Of a DNA stretch of 64,000 bases, positions 1 through 9,407 are shown one piece after another (within the stretch, counting starts at the first letter, position 1; each line of letters starts with the position of its first letter). The notes below the pieces were generated by a model. The model worked only from the letters and a program-made list of their open reading frames with translations, ran no database searches and had not been told where the DNA came from. Both the position numbers and the translations under genes were made by a program. The stretch is from Paraspadella gotoi. Taxonomy: Eukaryota > Chaetognatha. The stretch lies in NCBI GenBank assembly GCA_051294375.1, contig CM119265.1:14481541-14545540 (forward strand). Reading direction: 5' to 3'.

Positions 1-1722
1 GGCGCGTTTCATTGATAAAAACATAACAGACCTGTGCAAAAAAAAAAAGAGGACACACAAAAACATTATGAAAATAAATCAAGTTAGATTCCTTGAAAAT
101 TAAAGATATTATAAGTGAATAATAATCATAGAAAACGGAACTATTGGTGTAAATTTGGTTAATATGTAGCTATCCGTTTCTAAGCAGTGATTTTTTAAAA
201 GTAATTACTCAAACAGAATGTAAGAGCAGAAGAAAATTTATGTATTTTTAAGGTGCTGTAGCTATGGAATGACTGGACCGATTTTCTTTTAAGTTACGCA
301 TGGATTCCTTTTTCAAAACTTCTTATTTCCCATTTTAAAAAATATTATGATAAGTGCACGGAAGCATTTAAAAATTATTTTATTTTAATAAATTCTGATA
401 AAAGTTTGATAAACTTTTTAATTTTTTTTTTGTTTTATTGATGAAAATTTTAAAAACTATAAAATTCAATAATGATGATGATAATTTTTTAAGGTTTTTA
501 ATGGTCAAAATTTTTTAAAAATTATCATTTATTATATATTAAGAAATATTTAAAAGCTTCAGCTTTAACCCAATGAACTATTTTAAAAAGTTGCCTTGAA
601 AATCGATTTAATAGTAGAAGTAAAAAAGAAATTTTTTTGGGAGAACTAGATGTTATAAAAAGTGTTCAATTTTGGCCCGCCTTAATAAATACAATGCCCA
701 TAAATTAAGGCTAAAAAGTATCCCCTGTTTTGGGCATATCTTCAAAAATGGTTTTTTTCCGTCATTTCGTTTTTGACCATTTGTCTTTTGGGAGCTATAT
801 TCCATATAGTCCTTGAAAGCTTTAACCAATTTTTTTAACTTACACATATGGATTTTCCATTTCAAAATCTACATTTATCATTCATAAATTTTTATAATAT
901 TTCGGTAAGTTAAGTTTGAAGAGTATCCTCTTTTTTTTTTTGCACACATCTGTAAAAACAGTTAACGGTTAATGATTTTTTTCTATTTAGAAATTTTTTT
1001 TGGCTCACAACGCGATTTTGTTTCTCATCAGACAGCAAGTTTCTTGTCTCGTGTTCTGGTAAAATTTCAATTTTTTTTCTTGTTTCAAGGTTATTTTTTA
1101 GTCAATAATTTTTGAAAATAGTTGAAAAAATATTTATTTTGTAGTTTATTCATAATGGTTTTTTTTTAAACGGTTTTGGTCGGTTTTTGTTTTTTGTTTT
1201 TTAATTTTTTATATGATTTATCGAATGGAATTACCATAGAAAAAAAAATTCAGCGAAAGTTGTGTTTTCATTTATATTGAAAAATGAGAATGTTACTTTT
1301 CAAGTGCCAGTCATTACAAGTTTATATTGAGAATTGTTTGTGAACTTCTTGAGCTGGGCTGTATTAGTAACTTAACAATGGAAGGGTATAAGAAATGGCA
1401 GCCGCATAGTTGCCATCGCAAGTCTTCCGCTTTTGAGCATTTGTTATAATATAACACGCTCAAATACTCACTTTGCTCAGTCAATTCCCATATCCACCAA
1501 GTATTAGATTTTAGAAATAAGTTCTATATACCAACACATTATGTATCTCGTACACCATTATAATATATCGACCTGACTTCGTTTAGAAACGAAATTGTAT
1601 GTAAAACAATTATTAATAAAAAGGGGTATCAGGTATTTTGAAATTTTTGTATTTTTTATATATATATGTGGTAAGTTTTTTTCTAATCTGATCTTATTCA
1701 TACGCTAAGTTTAAATTAAATT
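1..1722. other. AT-rich intergenic DNA, no gene seen
   Basis: No open frame here looks coding, and no splice-joined exon chain could be built. The stretch holds poly-A/T runs and a copy of a dispersed motif around an ATGATGATG run followed by TTTTTTAAGG (about 465-510) that recurs near 4,090, 18,770, 44,020 and 45,360. A short phrase with GGCCCGCCTTAATA near 675 recurs near 4,620, so at least part is old repeat. Confidence 0.6.
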
Positions 1723-2748
1723 TTATAATATTTGGTGTGAGAAAAATATTATGCCTTTCTCTTTCTCTCTTATTTCCCCCTTTTTCTCTCTACTGTTAAG
1801 CAAAAATCGCGTTGTTTTTTCCGTTCTGTTTCTTCGAAACATTTTCCTATAGTTCTTTCGTGGTCGTGTGCTAAGGTGTTGATTAAATTCATTTTTATCC
1901 CTGTTTGTTCCAATGTTACGCAGCTTTTGAAAGGAATTTAATTGCTTCCTTTGATACATGTTGACGTTTTCAAGCATTAAACATTCATTTTGAGTCTTTG
2001 AAAAAGTGTCAGTGTAACCATCGTGACGTATATATCTTAAGATTTGATCATCTTTCTCGAACCTCGTCATTATCATCCACGTTATCACCGACAAAAATTT
2101 TGGGCAGGGTGCTAAAAACAAATCAAGATTTTTTACACAACTTCTATTTTCTAAGATGAAAGCTTCTCAAAAATATTTAATATTGTTAAAACCAAAGTTA
2201 TATCAAATTTTGTTGAAAATTTTTTAGTCCTTGCTTTCTCCTTCGCATACTTCCACCATAACGTCTCTAAATCCTATAAACATGCTGTAAATCGTCAGTG
2301 TCATTGTTTCATCCTTTGTACTTAGTTGTAGATAAATCCATTTTACAATTAGGTTATACTATATGTAGGACCAAGTCTCAACTTTACGATTTATAGCACA
2401 GTTTGCACAAAGGACATCTAAAATAGTCACGTTACTTTGTAGCAAAACTAGAGAACCGTTAACGATAGAGAAGCATACGTATATGAATCAAAGTTATTCG
2501 CCAACCATCTGCTCTGTTATTATCATTCGTGATATACAAGTAGTTCTTGTATTGTTAACATTTTATCTTTTTGTTTTTAGATGTTTGTTTACTACGTGTA
2601 TGCTTTTATCTAGAACAATTTCTTTACTTGGAATGCCGTATTGTGATAATAAGATCTGACCTTTTTTTGTAGTGTTTTTAGATATAACTTGTATTGATTC
2701 AAACTTGACAAATCTATTAATAATATCCAGTTTCCGTCCGAGTTTCAT
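1723..2748 (-). pseudogene. Decayed LTR-retrotransposon integrase remnant (Ty3-like)
   Basis: Two minus-strand open segments (2748-2563, then 2121-1723) separated by stops. The upstream one resembles the integrase core: a D-x-x-x-RFVKF start, a YGIPS motif and then a D in the position of the second catalytic aspartate. The downstream one is basic and could be the integrase tail. No reverse transcriptase, gag or LTR is recognisable around them and the frames do not join, so this is a dead fragment. The family call is by motif only. Confidence 0.35.
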
Positions 2749-4281
2749 ATATATTTAGATTTCAATCTCTGATACCCATTTGACCTGGTTTAGCTCGCAG
2801 AATTGATTGAAAGATTTCCAGGAAATTTCAATTTTAAAAAAAATCGAATCTAGTATTTCTTTTCGCAATGAAGGAACCATGGTCTTCAGTTGAAAACTAA
2901 GATTGAAGTAATCAGAGGTAATAAGTAAAATTCTTGAACCATTTTTAACAGAAAAAAAAAAACGGTTGTTGCATGCGAGAATTATAAAGCGAATATCGAG
3001 GTGGTCTTCCAGACTAGAATATCAGATAGATTGTCACTTGTATTTATCACCTGTTTGTTTGGACGCCACCTCTTTTTTCGTTGAGGAAAGTTTTGTCTGT
3101 AACTCGTTGAATCCTTGCGTATGAACGTAAACATTATTAGCACACATGTTTGATTATGCTTAAAAGCCATTTGAATAAAAAATGAGACATTTTAAAAAGG
3201 AAAATTAAGTTATGGAAATAATTTGAAGTTTTGATTATAGAAAAATTTTATTTTAGCAGATTGTCTCGTTTTTTAACTTGTCATTTGGACTACATCATGT
3301 TGTTTCCCAAATCATAAAATCGTTTTTCGCTTTGAGGTTTTTAACTGCCAAGTAATTAAAGCCAGGTTATTTAGTATGTCAATTTACCAACATTGTGCTC
3401 GCTCGTAATTATTTTTGAGTCAGTATTTGCGCTCTATGCTTTTGAAGATGCTTAAAATACCGATGACTCAGAAGTTTAAATTTACTAAAATAGTTTTTTT
3501 TGGAGCAGAAGACATTTAAGTTTTAACTGGGCATTTTTACTCTTGCCCCTGACTTTGGACAGGCTCTGGTGGTTTAAGCTTTAAGGCCTCCATCACACTT
3601 ACAAGACTTGCAAGCTTTCAATCAAGACTTTCTTAGTCTCGTGGTATAATGTCTCAATGAATGTTTCAATTGTATAAGAAGACTACTCCTATAAGTATTT
3701 GTATAAGTATATTTAATAGAGCGTAGTGAAAGTTATGTATGAAAATTCTAAAAGTACCACCAATGAACATTCATTTATAAAAAAAAAATTAATTTTGTTA
3801 ATTTTCACAGTAGGCTATATTAATTAAGGCAGAACAGGTTACGATCTAACAGAAGTCCGGTATAAATATTGTTAATGTGTTTATTAAAGATCTTGAAAAT
3901 AAAAAAAAATTTAAGATTTATCTTATAGTTAAACGCAAAGAAGCTATTTTATATTATCCAAATACTATATAATATCAAAATATTTTTTTAATGGATTCTG
4001 ATAAAGCTTCAAAGGTGAGATGATGGTTATTATTATAACTTTTTGAAATTTTAATGATTTATCTTTGAAAATTAACAAAAATTATAAAATTTAAAGAATG
4101 ATGATGATTTTTTAAGGTTTTTCAAATTTTCACCATTTGTAGTATTAACTTTTATCTAACTTTTTAATCTTTATCAGAATCCATTTTGAAAAATTTAAAT
4201 TATATTTTTTAAGCATTTCTTATATATTGTTAAATATTAAAATGCTTCCATGCATGAGGAAAATTAATTTAATCAAAATCT
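2749..4281. other. AT-rich intergenic DNA with repeat fragments
   Basis: No gene seen. About 3,540-3,660 matches, in inverted orientation, a dispersed repeat also found near 52,020-52,130 and 57,070-57,210 (shared words about a sum of CTGGTGGTTTAAG and GCCTCCATCAC). About 3,718-3,835 is a one-ended copy of the GGCGTAGTGAAAGT element that is complete at 6,695-7,256. Confidence 0.5.
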
Positions 4282-4457
4282 ATTAGAAGAGGTTTGAAAT
4301 TAATTTCAACAACGATTTTTATTAGTATTGGACATGTTTCGGCTTAGGTACAAGCCTTCATAAGCGTTTGAAGGCTGATGAAGGCTTGTACCTAAGCCGA
4401 AACATGTCCAATACTAATAAAAATCGTTGTTGAAATTAATTTCAAACTTCTTCTAAT
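4282..4457. repeat. Palindromic repeat carrying hammerhead-like core
   Basis: Near-perfect inverted repeat: arms 4282-4361 and 4378-4457 around a 16-base loop. The plus strand from 4375 reads CTGATGA, a GGCTT/AAGCC stem with short loop, GAAAC, then ATGTCC. This is the order of conserved elements in a type I hammerhead ribozyme (CUGAUGA, stem II, GAAA, short stem III, cleavage triplet GUC). Stem I pairs poorly, and the mirrored copy has CTTATGA, so activity here is doubtful. Related palindromes lie at 26,480-26,635 and 55,972-56,044; this one and the 56-kb one are both followed by a TACACAACGAAAA word. Confidence 0.65.
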
Positions 4458-5422
4458 TGTCACTACACAACGAAAAAAAAGGATTACAATCGAAATCTAT
4501 TGTGTTAATCCTTTCGGCTTCTAATAATCGAAATCTAATATCTTAAGGAAATTTGGTTGTAAAAAGACAAAAAACTTTTATTGCAGACTTTTTCATGTTT
4601 AAAAAGTGTTAAATTCTGGCCCGCCTTAATATTTATATATAGTACTATCCGTGTTTCAGTTGTAGTACGTTCACATGTAACGTCAAAGTTCAAAGTATTT
4701 TAATTTTAGCCTATGTGAACAGAATATTTTTTCAGGAAAAGAACCTTTGAATTTTAAGCATTCCTTAAAAGTGTTAGTTTTGCATTAGAGATAGTTTTAT
4801 ATTTTAATTCAGATAAAAAATACGTGCCAACAGCATAGGGCCTTTCTTGTGTGAAAGTGAAACGGAATTTTAGCCAGTATAATAAGAGTGATGTTAAGTA
4901 TTTATAACTGTAAACGAAACAAGTCTAGTTAAACTTGATATAAGAAAGCATTATTTATAAATGCATATATACTATTGTAGTTACAATTTAAAATTATAAA
5001 TATGACGAATGGTCAAGAATTAAAATGACCAACTTCAAGTGAGTAACTAAGCTACGCGAGCTGCTCTCTCGAAATACAATATAGAATAAGCCCAACACAA
5101 GGGTTTTAAAGGCACTGCTTTCTCTCTGCTTAAAGGATAGAAATTGCCTAATGTAGTGAACTGGGATAATTTTATGGAGAAAATAAAAGCGACGATTTGT
5201 GAATTAAATGAGAAAAATAAACTGTAATTCCAAGGTGTTGCGCCGTCTTACTAATAAAACGTAAGCATAAAAATTGTCTCATCGATTAGTTATGAAGCAT
5301 AATTTTCTGTTCTCATGACCCATTTTAAGGTAATCACTTATTAATGAAATTGATTCAGTAGTATAAGGTATAGCTGTTAAATATGGAAGTGGGATAGACA
5401 GACCAATCGAAAAGTGACTTAT

Positions 5423-5600
5423 GAAGAGACAGTAATAGTTGTTATGAGTTAGTGACAGAAATGTTCAGTCCCTGACTTAGGATCAGGCTGTAAAACCGTA
5501 TTACAGGCGGGTTAACCCTGGACCTTTGGGTTGGAAGGCGAATGACTTGCCTCCTGCACCAATGACCGCTGATGAACGGTTAGTGGATTTTAGTCCACCA
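5423..5600 (-). repeat. tRNA-like SINE, copy 1
   Basis: This is the inverted counterpart of 39,669-39,896. Read on the minus strand it begins near GGTGGACTAAAATCCAC, passes a possible A box (TGGTGCAGGAGG) and, about 35 bases on, a possible B box (GGGTTAACCC), then continues into a non-tRNA body. Two dispersed copies with the same ends and internal pol III-like boxes support a SINE; the boxes are degenerate. Confidence 0.5.
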
Positions 5601-5662
5601 TACTTATATACTATATATAGTTTCACTGTGATTAGTAGTTTACTATATTAAACTGGGTAACA

Positions 5663-5806
5663 TTTTACTTTCGCCGACCGGGGTTTTGGCGTCTTTTTAA
5701 AAAAAATTAAAACCTAATTACTCTAATCCTAACCACCTCTAACCCTAAACCAAACCTGAACAACCCTTAACCCTAAACCCCCCAAACGCCGGTCGGCGAA
5801 AGTAAA
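5663..5806. mobile_element. Short MITE with TIR and telomere-like interior
   Basis: About 144 bases bounded by inverted ends ACTTTCGCCGACCGG / CCGGTCGGCGAAAGT. The interior is AT-rich and then rich in CCCTAA-like words. No ORF. Related copies are at 16,917-17,088 and, diverged and apparently nested, at 44,822-45,080. A non-autonomous DNA transposon is the simplest reading. Confidence 0.7.
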
Positions 5807-6694
5807 TTATGCCTTAGTCTTAGTCTAAGACTTAAACGGGTTAGCATTGAAAATAATTTTAAGCCTTTGTTTTTTTTCTATTGTCTTGTTAGATATGGAA
5901 GTGCGGAGTAATACGGAACACTTGAAAGAAATCAAACTTTTCGCATACTAAATATATTTTTAACTAGGCTTCCAATGAACGTTTTAAGCATAATAATTTA
6001 TAAATTTAATAGTGTGTATAATTTAATTTGTGGATAAGGAGCTAAGTGGGCTGAAGACTACTATCGGTAACTTCTATGCCCCCTCAGCAGCCAATCGAAC
6101 GGGTCCACGGCTTGGAACCAGGCTTGAGGGTTTTTCTGAGAGCAAGCTATTGACGAAATCATATTCACATAGCCTTTTACATTTATTAGCCATTTTGATC
6201 TATTTCGCACTATTTATTAAGTTTTGTTATGTTTAATAATTTTTTTCGACTTTAATAATATGTTAAAATTTGGTTTGCATTTATTTTTTTAGAGCCATTA
6301 TTAAAAACAATAATAAACATTATTAGATTTAGATAAAAAAGAAATTCGACGGTTTGGTACGTACTTGAGAGGAATTTGTCGGAAATGCCGTAAGTTTATT
6401 GTATTCGTTATTTCCAGTCCCGTCAAATGTTAGTTACATTGGTTGTATCGATTTCATATATACTTTTTTGCTTTTTGTCATATTACCTTTTTAATATTCC
6501 AACGCCGTCATGAAAGATAAATCTGCTAGTGCTACTCTAATTCGTTTAGAAATAAAATCTAGCTAAGCTGCTAAAACATTTTTTTTATTCTTCAGACTTA
6601 AATTATTGCAAAATTAGTTAATTTAGTGCTACACAGGATAAATTACCGCCTGTTATTTTCTAGGTTTAAAACGTTGATCTATCTACTGGTCAGT

Positions 6695-7256
6695 AAGGCG
6701 TAGTGAAAGTTACATACGAAAATTCTAAAAGTCAATTATGAACAATATACCATCAGTGAATATTAATTTATAAAAAAAAATTAATTTTGTTTTTTTAATT
6801 TTTGCAGTAGGCTATATTTATATATAGTACTATCCTTATAAAATCGAAAAATTTCAAAATAGGCTTTTTTTAATTTTGATTGCAGATTTGAATTCCTCGT
6901 CAAAAGTTGATATAAGAAAATATAAATATTTTTTTAAAATTCTTTCATTAAGTGGGTTAAAAATTAAAAAAACTATATTTAATATATAAAAAGTCAATTT
7001 TAACTTCAAATATAGCTTATTCTAATTTTTGACCCACTTAATGAAGGAATTTTTTAAAAAGAGTTATATTTCTTTTTACCAACTTTTTATGACGAATCCA
7101 AATCCAAATTAGTATTAGTATAAATATGGCCTACTGCATAAATTGTAAAATTTATTATAATTTTTTTATTACATAAATGTTCATTAGTATAATGTTGTTC
7201 GTTCCTCACTTTTAGAATTTTAATTAAAGTTAAATTTAAAAATTTTACTACGCCTT
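6695..7256. mobile_element. Long-TIR non-autonomous DNA transposon with 10-bp TSD
   Basis: The element starts AAGGCGTAGTGAAAGT and ends with the inverse, CTACGCCTT. Inverted similarity extends well inside, including a GACCCACTTAATGAAGG word and its mirror near 6,940 and 7,040. It is flanked on both sides by ACTGGTCAGT (6685-6694 and 7257-7266), a clean target-site duplication. No transposase ORF. A 9-10 bp duplication with long TIRs is typical of Mutator-like elements, but the superfamily is inferred. Related: 3,718-3,835 and 41,735-42,295. Confidence 0.75.
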
Positions 7257-7635
7257 ACTGGTCAGTTGGGTTAAACGTCCTGTCCCGCTTACAAGCATTG
7301 ACACTAAAGGGTGAACTTAGGTAATATTTTGCCTTATTAACTGAGCAAAGTGTTACTCAAATAACCTAGGTAACAATATATTCCATTTTTTTGTTTTATT
7401 TCTTTATTAACTCTACTTTTAATTGGCAATATAGTTAATTAGTTATTTCGGTGTGAAAAAAGTGGTTACATTTTTTTGCGGCGCAGTGATTTTTAATTTC
7501 GAAATTCAAATAACCAGTACTTGTTTGTTTTCTGATTAATCATATAAAAAAATTAAGAAAATACCTATGACTTTTCGTGTCACTGGATATTACTAAGTTT
7601 AATTGGTTTTGAAGGAGCTTATCGTTTCTATGACT

Positions 7636-8616
7636 TCAAAAATTTGAATTATGTTCCTCGGGGAGGCTAGCAAATCGGAATACTTCCCCTGGAAAGCTCG
7701 ATCTAAGAACGGTGGCCACACTGTGTTCAAATTCCGGTGACCCCGCTACGAAAGCCGCCATCGGTTTGGCGTCTGAAAAGTTTTTTGCAATCATTTGAAT
7801 CGAATTCGCGTCCAGTCGCGATGACGTAGCTATTTCCCTGTATCGTTTTTTGAGACGCAGCGTCTCTTCTGATTCAGCGCTAAAATAATATTCCGCTTTG
7901 AAGTTCCAAAAGCTTGTCCACTCGGCCAGCCTCTCCCTTAACATCAAGTCTTCATAGCTCCTACATCCGTAGATGAGCGTCATTTCGGTTTCATCATCGT
8001 CGTCACTTAATATATTTTCTATGTACGGAATTAAGGCGGCGATAGCAACGCCTATGGAGAGCATGAGAATCTTCGAAAAACGGTTCCGTCGATATGTCAT
8101 TCCTCCACAAGGACCCCTGAGCTTCAACGAGTCTCCTTGCTTCAGAAACCCGGCAAAGTGAGACAATTTTCCGCCGGGCTTTAACTTTATCATAATTGTC
8201 ATCGATCTGTCGGCGATGTCAAAGGGTGTCAGTTGACGAACAACATATTCGCCGAGGCGGGTTTGGAACCGTACGATGACGTGATGACCGAGATCAAGGT
8301 TCGAGAGATTTCGTCTGGAGTCTCGTGGTCCCGCAATTATTTCGATTACGTCATGAGTTAAAGTTTTAACGTTTTGTACGATAAATTCCGTGTATTGATC
8401 GTGAGCGAGTGCAGGACGCAACGTTTCAGAAATCGATGATGACGGATTTTGCAGCAAAGTGCATTCCCTCTCCCAAAGCGTCAATTCCTGGTCGTAAAGA
8501 TCGAACACGCACGGAGCACAATCTCTTCCACAGCAGTCTTCTGACGATGGCTTCGTTGGTGGAAGAGGAGGAACAAAAGGAATTTCCATATTTTTTTTGC
8601 TAAAAATTTCACTCAA
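7636..8616 (-). CDS. CYB5RL: NADH-cytochrome b5 reductase-like protein (CYB5RL type)
   Basis: Single-exon, 326 codons. The N-terminus (residues about 16-50) is a proline-rich oxidoreductase-like domain with Cys 28, 29, 33 and 36 in a PSSEDCCGRDCAPC context. Next comes an FAD-binding barrel (about 76-172) ending in GPCGG, then an NAD-binding half with LIYGCRSYEDLMLRERL (about 214-230) and a weak AGSPEF motif near the end. The order matches CYB5RL. The family transfers electrons from NADH through FAD, but the usual RxYTP flavin motif reads RQLTP here (residues 127-131), so the tyrosine is absent and FAD binding may be altered. The ATG at 8616 gives the full N-terminal domain; an alternative Met is at residue 10. 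It lies about 0.8 kb downstream of UBL4A on the same strand. Confidence 0.85.
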   Translation of the reverse strand: MSEIFSKKNMEIPFVPPLPPTKPSSEDCCGRDCAPCVFDLYDQELTLWERECTLLQNPSSSISETLRPALAHDQYTEFIVQNVKTLTHDVIEIIAGPRDSRRNLSNLDLGHHVIVRFQTRLGEYVVRQLTPFDIADRSMTIMIKLKPGGKLSHFAGFLKQGDSLKLRGPCGGMTYRRNRFSKILMLSIGVAIAALIPYIENILSDDDDETEMTLIYGCRSYEDLMLRERLAEWTSFWNFKAEYYFSAESEETLRLKKRYREIATSSRLDANSIQMIAKNFSDAKPMAAFVAGSPEFEHSVATVLRSSFPGEVFRFASLPEEHNSNF

Positions 8617-9407
8617 AAGGTAAAATAAAAGTCTAGTGAAATTCTATGCGGTCATTGCGATCTGTATTGCATTAAGCAAAATATAACATTTACCAAAAAA
8701 AATAAATTCCAGTTGGAAGAGATTTCCTAGTGGAATAATAATTTAACAATTTTTGCATATGACCGACGAGAAATAACGTTTTTACTTTTAAGTTAAGCCC
8801 CAGTTTGCCACTCCTATTGCCTTCCATCTCTCCAAAAGTCCGTTAAATTAAAAAATACTTTGTGAATATTATTCTTTATAACGAGTCCAATTTAAAGGCA
8901 TCCACATTCTGACTGCAGTATAAACAAATGTACCAAAATACTTGACCAAAAGCAGTGAGCAATGGAATTAACGAACAATTTGTTACATGGGATGTATTTT
9001 GCAAACAACTTTGCAAGTAGCTAATTCACTTGTGCGTTACATTACTAATTCTCACGAATTCCTTTAATTCTGATTGTTATGACGTCCGCTATTTTATTAA
9101 CCTTCCTTCAACGAGGTTACTTTACTTTTAAATTTAATTGCGGCGCTGACTGTCCGAAGGCCAATCGTCTAGATTATTATCCTATAGGAAAAAAGATGTA
9201 CGTAGTTTTCTGTAAATATGAAATCTTGTAACGGCTTTCCAGCATACTGCAATCATGAAAAAATCAGCTTCTTAAAGCTGAGTACAATGTTTTACATGTA
9301 TTATCAAGACTCAAGTTGTCATTGTGGAACAAAGCAACCAGAAAAAAAAATCGAATACTAATAATTCACAGCATCATAACGTAATAGTTTTCGAGCGACG
9401 AGTCTTG
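8617..9407. other. Intergenic, nothing recognised
   Basis: Lies between the end of UBL4A and the start of the CYB5RL-like gene, both on the minus strand. It should hold the 3' end of the former and the promoter of the latter. No repeat, ORF or RNA gene was recognised. Confidence 0.5.

Noticed and set aside
6030-6236. 68-codon ORF in AT-rich DNA
   Set aside because: No homology, no partner exon and no compositional support.
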